A stretch of DNA of 64,000 nucleotides from Alphaproteobacteria bacterium (GTDB lineage: Bacteria > Pseudomonadota > Alphaproteobacteria > Sphingomonadales > Emcibacteraceae), in NCBI GenBank assembly GCA_030428615.1, contig JAUIDN010000009.1:1-64000 (forward strand), written 5' to 3'. The notes below the pieces were generated by a model. That model was not told the origin of the DNA. It did no database searches and worked only from the letters and a program-made list of their open reading frames with translations. How positions within the stretch are numbered: the first letter of the stretch is position 1; each line of letters starts with the position of its first letter. Below are positions 18,068-26,422 of this stretch, one piece after another. A program made the translations under genes and the position numbers.

Positions 18068-18973
18068 CTAGAATCTATCTCTTTTATAAACTCTTGTAAG
18101 CACACGGATTTTGTTTTTCTGGAGCAATTTAAGAATGCCGATCCACTTTTTAAGCTCGTTATTAAAACCCTGCAATAAATCCACATCCATTGGTAAAGAT
18201 TCAAGACACACTGAAGATCGCATTTCTTCCAATCTACTACTAAGAATTTCTTCCCAATGATCTGAATGGTCATGTTCTAACATTCTGGTGAACTTTTGCT
18301 GTTTCATAATTTTCTCGTTACGATCATAGGGGAAAACAAACTTATATTCTTTTACAATGTCCTCAAGGCCCTCTACTGGCACAAATTCTGAAACAACCAC
18401 AAAACCTTCCTCAATCGTTTGATTATAAATATTTTTGCAAAAATTCTTAAACTTCATGTCTGGCGTATTAACAATAGGAAACAAATGACAAAATGAAGGA
18501 CGCTGCGTCATATTTTCTAATTCAACCACACGTTCTACTTTATGGGTTAACTGGTTGAAAGCAACATTATTGGCGACCTCGGTAAAGTTATCTTCCGGAG
18601 GAATATAAAACTGTATATAAGGACCGTTACGTTCAGCGATTGTGCACATGTCTGTCCCGCACCTTGGATGATACAGACGAACTGTACGGCTGCTATCAAT
18701 TCCAAACATGGTCAAGATTTTTCTGTAATTGGCCCCCATTGACGGATGATAAGGGCGTTTATTCCAAAAGATACCACGACCAGTTACCTTCGCCTTATGC
18801 TTTCGCTTTATTTCAGCCTTCACAGCCTCTTCTTTTTTTGCGGCCGCACGCTTCTTCTGCTTTAGTATAATAGCGTTTCTTGCTTCAACTCTTGAAGGAA
18901 AAAGCATATCCAGAATGGTATTATAAAGGTCTTTTATTTTGTCCATAACAGAAGTATTTTTCTGCTTACTCAT
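18068..18973 (-). CDS. Unrecognised protein, 301 residues
   Basis: I do not recognise this protein. ATG 18973 (MSKQKN) is chosen because TGAGG lies about 6 nt upstream; the ATG at 18985 has no Shine-Dalgarno. The N-terminal third is highly basic and probably helical (KQKKRAAAKKEEAVKAEIKRK), then comes a mixed alpha/beta region with many aromatics and Cys/His (TFGxD, YHPRCGTDMC, HLFPIV). No signal peptide or membrane segment. It is A+T-richer than its neighbours and lies between the intact amidohydrolase gene and the degenerate 3' fragment of another copy, so it looks inserted. A YHPS/YHPRCG repetition could mark metal binding; that is speculation. Confidence 0.6.
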   Translation of the reverse strand: MSKQKNTSVMDKIKDLYNTILDMLFPSRVEARNAIILKQKKRAAAKKEEAVKAEIKRKHKAKVTGRGIFWNKRPYHPSMGANYRKILTMFGIDSSRTVRLYHPRCGTDMCTIAERNGPYIQFYIPPEDNFTEVANNVAFNQLTHKVERVVELENMTQRPSFCHLFPIVNTPDMKFKNFCKNIYNQTIEEGFVVVSEFVPVEGLEDIVKEYKFVFPYDRNEKIMKQQKFTRMLEHDHSDHWEEILSSRLEEMRSSVCLESLPMDVDLLQGFNNELKKWIGILKLLQKNKIRVLTRVYKRDRF

Positions 18974-19043
18974 ATACGGCCTCATAATCTGTGTTCTTAA
19001 GAGTAACCATGTAGCCCCTAATATTTTAATAACATTTTATAAA

Positions 19044-19127
19044 GTGTATGCCAATACAGTCACTTTACCCGATAACAAGTGCCAGGCGGCGGGTTCAACA
19101 AACGTGAGGAAACTATTTAATATTTAA
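19044..19127 (+). pseudogene. Remnant 3' end of a third amidohydrolase copy
   Basis: 27 codons plus stop read VYANTVTLPDNKCQAAG... ending RKLFNI. They align without gaps to the C-terminus of the 17073-18053 product (AFANTATLPDDQCQAVR... KKVFNI) with 16 of 27 identical residues, and the DNA similarity runs past the stop codon into TTTAATATTTAAAAAA. Nothing upstream of about 19040 matches. A third tandem copy, or a duplication of the gene's 3' end on insertion of the 18068-18973 gene, would explain it. Confidence 0.75.
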
Positions 19128-19183
19128 AAAAATACTGCTACAGTCGCAATTGTTGTTTGTAATATTTATTGGGGGTTTCACAT

Positions 19184-20695
19184 ATGGTTGCGCATATTGG
19201 TACAGTGGCTTTTATTGGTATAGAGGCGCGCCTTGTCGACGTTCAGGTTCATGTGGCATCAGGACTTCCTTCATTCACAATTGTCGGTCTGCCGGATAAA
19301 GCGGTGGCAGAAAGCCGTGAACGGGTGCGTGCCGCTCTCGGGGCCATTGGTCTTGCGCTTCCGCCAAAGCGGATTACGGTTAATCTTGCGCCTGCCGACC
19401 TTCCCAAGGAGGGAAGCCATTTCGACTTGCCGATCGCACTGGGTATTCTGGTGGCGATGGAAGCGCTTCCAAGCGATGCACTTGAAGGATATCTGGTGCT
19501 TGGTGAACTTGGTCTTGACGGTCGTATTCAGGCGGTGCCAGGGGTGCTTCCCGCGGCACTTACGGCGAGTGGTGAGGATCTTGGTCTTATTTGTCCGGCG
19601 GCCACCGGCGGTGAGGCCGCTTGGGCACAGAATATTGAAATTCTGGCACCGGAAAGCCTTCTCAGTCTTATTAATCATTTAAAAGGCCAACAACATCTTA
19701 CACCCCCTATACCCGCTATGGATGACGCAAAAGAACATACTGTGGATTTAAAGGATATAAAGGGTCAGGAAAGTGCGAAGCGGGCGATAGAAGTTGCGGC
19801 GGCGGGTGGTCATAATATTCTAATGACCGGTCCGCCCGGTTCCGGTAAATCCATGCTGGCGGCGCGGATGCCCGGTATATTACCGCCAATGTCCCCTGCG
19901 GAAGTTCTTGAAAGTAGTATGATTGACAGTATTGCCGGTAATTTGACGGACCATAATATCTCGCGAACGCGCCCTTTCAGAAATCCACATCATTCGGCGT
20001 CCATGGCCGCGCTTACGGGTGGCGGAATGAAGGCGCGACCGGGTGAAGTTTCGCTGGCTCATCATGGGGTACTTTTCCTGGATGAACTCCCGGAATTTCA
20101 GCGTCCGGCGCTTGATAGTCTTCGTCAACCGCTTGAAACCGGCGAGGTCGTTGTTGCCCGGGCCAATAAACATGTCACCTATCCGGCCCGGTTTCAATTG
20201 GTCGCGGCGATGAATCCCTGCCGCTGTGGCCATCTGGATGATCCCGCGCTAGCCTGCAGCCGTGTACCAAAATGCGCCATTGATTATCAGTCGAAAGTGT
20301 CAGGACCGCTTATGGACAGAATTGATATTCATATTGATGTGCCCGCCGTTGCGGCAACGGATCTTGCGCTTCCCGCTGCATCAGAAGGAAGCAGGGAGGT
20401 CGCTGCGCGCGTTGCAAAGGCCCGTAAAATTCAGCAGGACAGGTATGCCGGTCTTGATGGCGTTGCGTGTAATGCTGAAGTAGACGGTGAAGCCCTTGAA
20501 GCAGTATGCGCGCTTGACGATGAAAGTCGCGATATTCTTATGCGGGCCGTGGAAATGATGAAATTAACGGCGCGCGGGTATCATCGGGTGTTACGTGTCG
20601 CGCGCACCATTGCCGACTTGGCTGAATGTGAAAATATTAATAAAATTCACATATCGGAAGCGGTTGGCTTTCGTCAGAAAAGACAGATGCGGTGA
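19184..20695 (+). CDS. comM: YifB/ComM family Mg-chelatase-like AAA+ ATPase
   Basis: 503 residues from ATG 19184 (MVAHIG), with GGGGG 8 nt upstream; an upstream TTG at 19169 is unlikely. Order: N-terminal ChlI-type domain (about 1-170, GLPDKAVAESRERVRAAL), AAA+ core with Walker A TGPPGSGKS (about 214), Walker B LFLDELPEF, the cysteine-bearing CRCGH...C...C loop, and a C-terminal Mg_chelatase_C domain ending in GYHRVLRVARTIADL. ComM is a branch-migration helicase that assists integration of DNA during natural transformation; YifB-type proteins are often single-copy in proteobacteria. Monocistronic in appearance. Confidence 0.9.
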   Translation: MVAHIGTVAFIGIEARLVDVQVHVASGLPSFTIVGLPDKAVAESRERVRAALGAIGLALPPKRITVNLAPADLPKEGSHFDLPIALGILVAMEALPSDALEGYLVLGELGLDGRIQAVPGVLPAALTASGEDLGLICPAATGGEAAWAQNIEILAPESLLSLINHLKGQQHLTPPIPAMDDAKEHTVDLKDIKGQESAKRAIEVAAAGGHNILMTGPPGSGKSMLAARMPGILPPMSPAEVLESSMIDSIAGNLTDHNISRTRPFRNPHHSASMAALTGGGMKARPGEVSLAHHGVLFLDELPEFQRPALDSLRQPLETGEVVVARANKHVTYPARFQLVAAMNPCRCGHLDDPALACSRVPKCAIDYQSKVSGPLMDRIDIHIDVPAVAATDLALPAASEGSREVAARVAKARKIQQDRYAGLDGVACNAEVDGEALEAVCALDDESRDILMRAVEMMKLTARGYHRVLRVARTIADLAECENINKIHISEAVGFRQKRQMR

Positions 20696-20752
20696 ATTTT
20701 TGAAAGATCTAGGTTTATGCCTTGCCGGATAGTTCAACGAGCATAAGCTCTT

Positions 20753-23056
20753 TTAAATTTGGCCACGGAGTGGTATTTTGATGCTCACTGTTGTTCCTTT
20801 ATCAATGACGCTATCGATTTGCACCGTACCCTGATGAAGTTTGACCAGAGAGTTTACAATAGCAAGCCCCAGTCCTGTCCCATTATGGCTGTTATAAGGG
20901 TCGTTATTTGCCCTGGTAAAAGGATTTAGAATATTTTTTAAATCGCCTTCTGCGATGCCTTCACCACTATCCTGGACTTTAATAACAATATCATTCTGAT
21001 TGTAATTGGCCGCTATTGTTACCGGGCTTCCGGGCGGCGAAAATTTAATAGCATTTGAAAGAAGATTTATCAGAATTTGTTTCAAGGCCTTTCCATCTGC
21101 GTAAAGCGTGGGGAGGTTTTCCGCTAAATCAACGTTGATTGGGATGTCTTTTTTCTGACACAGCGGCTCCAATATTTTTACGCAGCTTTCAGTACAGCTG
21201 CTCAGGTTGATATCTTGTTTTTCCAGGACACGCTTGTCAGCTTCCAAGACGGAAAGATCAAGAATGTCGTCTATGAGCGATAACAGGAATCTACCAGACT
21301 CAAGTATATCTTTTACATATTCATTGTATTTTTCTGACCCAAGTTTGCCAAATACTTCCTGATTTATTACCTCAGAAAACCCAATTATCGCGTTTAGTGG
21401 TGTGCGAAGGTCATGGCTCATGTTGGCCATAAATTCGGATTTGGCTTTGCTTGCCCTTAACAGGTCTTTTGTACGCTCATTGACCAGTTGATTGAGGTAC
21501 GCACTGCTGCCCGTCATAATAACAATTCCTATTGAAATCAGGGATGCCATGACCATTCCCACTATGCCAAGTATAAATGGTTCTGGCGACGAATTGACTG
21601 CAAGGAATTTCTCACTCCTACCCATCTCGATAATCCAATTTCTGTTCAAAATGGGAAAATTCAAGGATGTTTCATATGATTGCGGTTCATCATTTGCATA
21701 TGATTCAAATAATATCACTTTACCCGTGGCTTCTGCCGGGTCACTTATTTTAATATTTATGCCTTCCGAAATTGCGTCACTTACATATGGTTCAATAACC
21801 GTTTCTGTCAGTAACACCATTGTTGAGAAACCCAGCAATTTCCCATCGTAAAATTTGGGCATGTATAACGTGAACGCCGCTTCCGAATTTGCAAATCGAC
21901 GAACATCGGGAGGAGATATGGATTCCGTTTTATGAATTGCTGAATAATTCAATGCTACTTTTCTTTCTGCATCAGACAATTGGTCGAAACCGATGACAGA
22001 TCTTGACGAATCCTTAACCCGGAAATATTTAGTGATGACATATTCTTCCCGATATCCGAGGGGCTGACTTTCGGCACCAGAATATTCCCTTAATTCTACG
22101 TCTGTTCCATATTCCTGAAAGAGTTGTTGCCGGAAATCCTGAAGATCCTGTTCCCTTACATATTCGCTCCATGCGATGGCTAATATATTCTTATCTTCAT
22201 GTATTACTGAATCGGCAAATTTTTCAAAGTCTACCAGCGTCATACTTGTATCGGCAGTAGAGAGACCATTTAAAATTTTTAACTGGGGTTGATATATATC
22301 AGTGATTTTGGCGAGAGACTGAGTAACTAAATCTGCCTGTTTCGCAAGAAGCAGATCCAGCCGCTCTGCTTCCCACTTGTAGGCTAAAATATAGACCGTG
22401 GCGGCCATAACAAAAGATAAAGTTAAAATGCCGGAAACGATCAACCTGCGTTTACCCACAAAAGAGACGAGCGCAATTACAAGTGTTGTGAATATGTATA
22501 CCGATGTGATGTCAGAAATCCACCATGTCAGGAAGTTTTCAAACAAATTCTCTTTGGCGGTGCTGTCAAAAAGTAGGTTAATTGTATTACCGTATATGCT
22601 GCCTACAACGGAGGGAAGTGGCCCAACAATGAGATAAAATTTCCATATTCTTGATGGTGCTATAAAATTTCTTGGCAAGCCATTAAATTTATGTATCAAC
22701 CAGATAGCGAAAATCGGGTGTATGATGGAGCTTAAAGATCTAAGTAGACTTGGAAAAAAATAATCCCAGGTCAGAAAATCACCTGAAATGAAATCGTTAT
22801 AATTGACGTAGCTCAGAAAGCTGGCAATCAGAATACCCGGCCAAATCCGATAACCAAAAAACAAGAAAAGCGCCAGGTTAATTCCTGTTGCTGGCCAGAT
22901 TGGTGATGTATAATCCGTCAGAAAGATGTAATAGGTGCTTAATTTTATACATGCAAAACAAAATAGTGTCGTAACTGTAGCTAGAAGAAAGCTATTACGA
23001 TTAATTGCTCCCCCTATTTTTTTTAATATTGTTATCAATTCCGAGCTAGTATCCAA
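20753..23056 (-). CDS. Membrane hybrid-sensor-type histidine kinase, MASE1-CHASE-HisKA-HATPase
   Basis: 767 residues. An N-terminal multi-pass MASE1-like region (about 20-230; SPIWPATGINLALFLFFGYRIWPG) is followed by an extracytoplasmic CHASE domain (about 240-450), a further TM near 490-515, a coiled linker, HisKA with FMANMSHDLRTPLNAI (phospho-His about 547) and a HATPase domain (N-box NLLSNAIKFSP, G1 DSGEGI, G2 GTGLGLAIV). It should sense an external ligand and phosphorylate an unlinked response regulator. No receiver domain and no partner gene nearby. The frame opens at TTG 23056 without a clear ribosome site, so the start is uncertain by some codons. Confidence 0.85.
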   Translation of the reverse strand: MDTSSELITILKKIGGAINRNSFLLATVTTLFCFACIKLSTYYIFLTDYTSPIWPATGINLALFLFFGYRIWPGILIASFLSYVNYNDFISGDFLTWDYFFPSLLRSLSSIIHPIFAIWLIHKFNGLPRNFIAPSRIWKFYLIVGPLPSVVGSIYGNTINLLFDSTAKENLFENFLTWWISDITSVYIFTTLVIALVSFVGKRRLIVSGILTLSFVMAATVYILAYKWEAERLDLLLAKQADLVTQSLAKITDIYQPQLKILNGLSTADTSMTLVDFEKFADSVIHEDKNILAIAWSEYVREQDLQDFRQQLFQEYGTDVELREYSGAESQPLGYREEYVITKYFRVKDSSRSVIGFDQLSDAERKVALNYSAIHKTESISPPDVRRFANSEAAFTLYMPKFYDGKLLGFSTMVLLTETVIEPYVSDAISEGINIKISDPAEATGKVILFESYANDEPQSYETSLNFPILNRNWIIEMGRSEKFLAVNSSPEPFILGIVGMVMASLISIGIVIMTGSSAYLNQLVNERTKDLLRASKAKSEFMANMSHDLRTPLNAIIGFSEVINQEVFGKLGSEKYNEYVKDILESGRFLLSLIDDILDLSVLEADKRVLEKQDINLSSCTESCVKILEPLCQKKDIPINVDLAENLPTLYADGKALKQILINLLSNAIKFSPPGSPVTIAANYNQNDIVIKVQDSGEGIAEGDLKNILNPFTRANNDPYNSHNGTGLGLAIVNSLVKLHQGTVQIDSVIDKGTTVSIKIPLRGQI

Positions 23057-23340
23057 TATTAACTGAAACGCTTCATTAATGTTTATCAGTTCTGCTGTTA
23101 TGCGTTTCTTAATTTTATTTATTTAGGACTCTCAACTAAAACTACAATCTCAAAATACTAATTTTTTAAGGTAACATAGGACAATTAAAATTTAGTCAAT
23201 AAGTTTAATTTATGTAACCTATTGAATTTATAATCTTTCTCCTGCCATAAAGCTTTTAAGTAAATTCCTTTTCGTAAAATTTCAGCATAAGGCCTCATGT
23301 CTTCCTGTTTTTCAGCACTTGTACGGGATCTGTACGAGGG

Positions 23341-24483
23341 TTATTTTTTGCGGATAAAGGACCGGTCAATGTCTTTTACTGAATGCACGCCAAGCAGGAT
23401 CATGTCGCGAATGATCGCATCCCGGATCAGTTCAACCGCACGGATGGCACCAGCTTCCCCACCGGCCGCAAGGCCATATAAATAGGGCCTTGCAAAGCTG
23501 ACGGCATTTGCGCCAAGAGCAAGCGCCTTTAAGACATCTGTGCCACGACGGATACCACCGTCAACGATGAGTTCTGTTTTATCTGATACTGCCTCGCGGA
23601 TCGGTTCAATGCAACTGATTGGTGCGGGTGAAGTATCGAGTTGCCGACCGCCATGATTTGAAATGGAAATGGCATTAAACCCTGTTTGTTCTGCGCGTAC
23701 CGCGTCATCGGTTCTGACCACGCCTTTTAAAATTGATGGTCCGTTCCATTCACCAAGTAACCATTCTGCATCTTTCCAGTCAAAACTGGCATCCATCTGG
23801 TCCTCAATAAATTTATTAAGGCTGACGGCGGAAGTAGTCGTGGAAAGATTGGCATATGTAATTGCGGGACGGAACAGATAATCAAGCACCCACCAGGGGG
23901 CTTTCATTCCTTCCCATATTTGTTTGGGGCCTATTTTAGGTGGGATTGTAAAACCATTTTTCGGGTCGCGTTCGCGGCTTCCGGTGATCGGCATATCCAC
24001 CGTCAGGAACATAGCCGTGAAACCAGCCGCCTTGGCACGATCCAGCATTTCTTTAACCAATCCGCGGTCTTTCCAGACATAAAGCTGGAACCATTTTGGG
24101 CCTTCTGTTAATGCGCCGATTTCTTCAATTGTGCGTGACCCCAACGTTGCCAGTGAATAAACGGTGCCGACTTCATGGGCGGCCAGTGCCGGGCCACGTT
24201 CACCATCCGTATGAAACAATCTGTTCCCCGCGGATGGTGACAATATAAACGGCACATCAATTTTCTCGCCAAGCAAAGTTGTTGAAGTGTCCGGGCTGTC
24301 ATATCCGGTAAGGACCTTATAAAGAAGTTCATAATTATCGAATGCAGCGGTGTTTTGTGCCAGCGTCTTTTCATCATCCGACCCGCCGTCAATATAGTCA
24401 AAAACCATTTTATGGGCACGGCGTCGTGCGGCGTCGCGGAAGTCCTCTACATTGAGGCATTTTTTTATATCTGGTCCAAACAT
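23341..24483 (-). CDS. FMN-dependent alpha-hydroxy acid oxidase/dehydrogenase (lactate dehydrogenase-like)
   Basis: 380 residues of the LldD/glycolate oxidase TIM-barrel family. Visible: FDYIDGGSDDE (about 29-39), the FMN-binding PFILSPSAGNRLFHTDGE, FQLYVWKDR, the substrate and FMN signature SNHGGRQLD (catalytic His) and VDGGIRRGTDVLKALALGA. It oxidises an L-2-hydroxy acid (lactate, mandelate or glycolate type), passing electrons to the respiratory chain or oxygen. The LLM-class flavin gene lies 44 bp upstream on the same strand, so they may share a transcript. Confidence 0.85.
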   Translation of the reverse strand: MFGPDIKKCLNVEDFRDAARRRAHKMVFDYIDGGSDDEKTLAQNTAAFDNYELLYKVLTGYDSPDTSTTLLGEKIDVPFILSPSAGNRLFHTDGERGPALAAHEVGTVYSLATLGSRTIEEIGALTEGPKWFQLYVWKDRGLVKEMLDRAKAAGFTAMFLTVDMPITGSRERDPKNGFTIPPKIGPKQIWEGMKAPWWVLDYLFRPAITYANLSTTTSAVSLNKFIEDQMDASFDWKDAEWLLGEWNGPSILKGVVRTDDAVRAEQTGFNAISISNHGGRQLDTSPAPISCIEPIREAVSDKTELIVDGGIRRGTDVLKALALGANAVSFARPYLYGLAAGGEAGAIRAVELIRDAIIRDMILLGVHSVKDIDRSFIRKK

Positions 24484-24527
24484 CGAAGTATATTACTGTC
24501 ATCTTTAAGTATCGGCAAGAATTTCTG

Positions 24528-25538
24528 TTACCTAAATTGCGAGGCTATTAATTCGTAGCTTTTTGACCGACTTTCAAAGTCGTGTGTTACAGAAAGGACT
24601 GCAATTTCATCCGTTTGCCAATAATCCGAAACCTGTTGCAATTTTTGTTTACAGGTGCCGGGTGAGCCGATGACAAAACTGTCGCTGAGCAGCTTATAGT
24701 ACCGATGGTCGCGCGCGGAGAAATCCTTCATCTTAGCCTGGATTTCATTCGGGGATATCCAGTGGCCGTCCTGTCCACGGGTTTGCTGGACCGTTTTTTT
24801 ATAGAGTTGCGAAGAGGCGATAAAGTCAGCTTCTTCATCGCTATCGGCGCAATAAGCACCAACTGCGATCATGACTTTGGGGTCATAAGGGTGACCGGCT
24901 TTCTCAAAGGCGGTAAGGTAATCTTCTATAATGTCATATTTTTGGCCCGTCGGGGCGATGAACAGGCCGAGTGAAAGATTAAAACCCAGATGTCCGGCAA
25001 GAGACGCACTGCCGCCGCTGCTTCCAAGCATCCATAATTCCGGGTTTTGATCCGAATAAGGAGAAAGAATAAGGTTTTGAAATGGATGGTCTTCTTCAAA
25101 ACCACCATAAAGGAACGATTTCAGGTCTTTGGCCTGCCGGGAATATATCTCGCCGTATGTCGCCTGACCGGGGTAGGCAAGAGCCGCGCTTGCGACCTGG
25201 TCACCGCCCGGTGCCCGTCCGATCCCTAAATCAATTCGGTCGGGAAATAGCGTTGCCAGCAAACGAAATTGTTCTGCAATCATGTAAGGACTGTAATGTG
25301 AAAGCATAACACCGCCGCTGCCGACACGGATTGAGTTTGTTTTGCTGGCGATGTGGCTTATTAAAGTGGTTGGTGAGGGACCGGAAAAATAGGCGGCATT
25401 ATGATGTTCGGCAAGCCAATATCTTTGATACCCCCACTTTTCACAATTTTGGGCAAGCGTCGCCGAAAGCTGCGGAGCAGGTCGTTTGTCAGATGATCCC
25501 GGTTGAACGGGTGATTGGTCAATAACGGTAAGTTTCAT
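24528..25538 (-). CDS. LLM-class (luciferase-like) flavin-dependent oxidoreductase
   Basis: 336 residues from ATG 25538 (MKLTVIDQSPV). The bacterial luciferase-like TIM barrel is indicated by YRQYWLAEHHN-type sequence (here RYWLAEHHNAAYFSGPSP), RVGSGGVMLSHYSPYMIAEQFR, DLGIGRAPGGDQ and WMLGSSGGSASLA. This subgroup resembles YhbW-type proteins ('MsnO8 family'), which use reduced flavin; the substrate is unknown. The 5' end is divergent from, and close to, the GGCT-like gene at 25593. No clear Shine-Dalgarno. Confidence 0.85.
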   Translation of the reverse strand: MKLTVIDQSPVQPGSSDKRPAPQLSATLAQNCEKWGYQRYWLAEHHNAAYFSGPSPTTLISHIASKTNSIRVGSGGVMLSHYSPYMIAEQFRLLATLFPDRIDLGIGRAPGGDQVASAALAYPGQATYGEIYSRQAKDLKSFLYGGFEEDHPFQNLILSPYSDQNPELWMLGSSGGSASLAGHLGFNLSLGLFIAPTGQKYDIIEDYLTAFEKAGHPYDPKVMIAVGAYCADSDEEADFIASSQLYKKTVQQTRGQDGHWISPNEIQAKMKDFSARDHRYYKLLSDSFVIGSPGTCKQKLQQVSDYWQTDEIAVLSVTHDFESRSKSYELIASQFR

Positions 25539-25592
25539 GTTTATATTTATCAACAGGTTTATTATGATAGGTTATTTAAAGGGAGACGGCAT

Positions 25593-26027
25593 ATGAAAGC
25601 AAAAGTTAAAGTGTTTTTTTATGGATCATACATGAATTTGGATGTTTTGAAAGAAGTGGATATTATTCCGGCGGATGTTGATGTGGTTTCGCTGCCCGGA
25701 TTTGAGCTGGTGATTGCACCACGAGCAAATATTATCCCCAGTGCCGATGAAACCGTTTACGGTATTGTGGCATCCTTAAAGCATGAAGAGCTTGAAAGGC
25801 TTTACAGTGAACATTCGCAGAAGATACTTGGGCAGACGTACCTTCCCGAAGCCGTAATCGTTAAAGATCAAAAAGGTAATATTGAACCTGCGTTAACGTA
25901 TATTTGTTATGATCTGATACCGGGGGACGTGGAAGGCGATTATGTTGAACGCATTGCAAAGCCAGCGGAAAAACTAGGGTTTCCCGATGACTATATCCAA
26001 TATATCAGAAGTTTTCGTTCTGATTAG
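25593..26027 (+). CDS. Gamma-glutamylcyclotransferase-like protein
   Basis: 144 residues starting MKAKVKVFFYGSYMN; ATG 25593 has GGGAG 7 nt upstream. The YGS(Y)xN motif at the N-terminus is the hallmark of the GGCT-like fold, which binds gamma-glutamyl groups; TVYGIV and EELERLY follow as in the family. The product probably processes a gamma-glutamyl-amine or related compound. Divergent from the LLM oxidoreductase gene and convergent with the small GlsB-like membrane protein gene. Confidence 0.75.
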   Translation: MKAKVKVFFYGSYMNLDVLKEVDIIPADVDVVSLPGFELVIAPRANIIPSADETVYGIVASLKHEELERLYSEHSQKILGQTYLPEAVIVKDQKGNIEPALTYICYDLIPGDVEGDYVERIAKPAEKLGFPDDYIQYIRSFRSD

Positions 26028-26033
26028 CAGGGC

Positions 26034-26282
26034 TTATTTTTTTATAAGCCCAATGATCCAAAGCAGAATAACAGCGCCAATGGTCGCGGTAACCAATGAG
26101 CCGATATAACCACCAAACGCGACGCCGGCCATACCAAGCACCCAGCCGCCGAGCATTGCCCCGACGATTCCGACAATGATATTACCAAGCAGGCCAAAAC
26201 CGGCCCCTTTCATGAATTTTCCAGCCAGAAAACCGGCAAGTGCGCCGATCACTATATATGCAATAAATCCAACCCCTTCCAT
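26034..26282 (-). CDS. GlsB/YeaQ/YmgE family small membrane protein
   Basis: 82 residues, almost entirely glycine-rich hydrophobic helices (three predicted TM segments), with the family's GALAGFLAGKFMKG and GNIIVGIVGAMLGGWVLG blocks. GGAG lies upstream of the ATG. These 'transglycosylase-associated' proteins are induced by envelope or general stress; biochemical function unknown. Confidence 0.9.
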   Translation of the reverse strand: MEGVGFIAYIVIGALAGFLAGKFMKGAGFGLLGNIIVGIVGAMLGGWVLGMAGVAFGGYIGSLVTATIGAVILLWIIGLIKK

Positions 26283-26422
26283 AACAAGCTCCTCTCTCTT
26301 TTTCCTGTCAGTTGTGCCTTTATTGTGACTCTATCCTTCGGTTTTGGCAATATTTTTTATATTTGTCGGAAAATTGTGGTAAATCAAATTGGGTTTAGTT
26401 GTTGTTTAGCGAATAAAAATTT

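Noticed and set aside
20739-20753. Terminator GAGC-ATAA-GCTC-TTTT after comM
   Set aside because: Only four base pairs in the stem; too weak to call.
23057-23340. Gene or terminator in the gap between the histidine kinase and the hydroxy acid oxidase
   Set aside because: Only an imperfect stem CTTGTAC/GTACGAG near 23319-23339 and A+T-rich DNA; no coding frame or convincing terminator.
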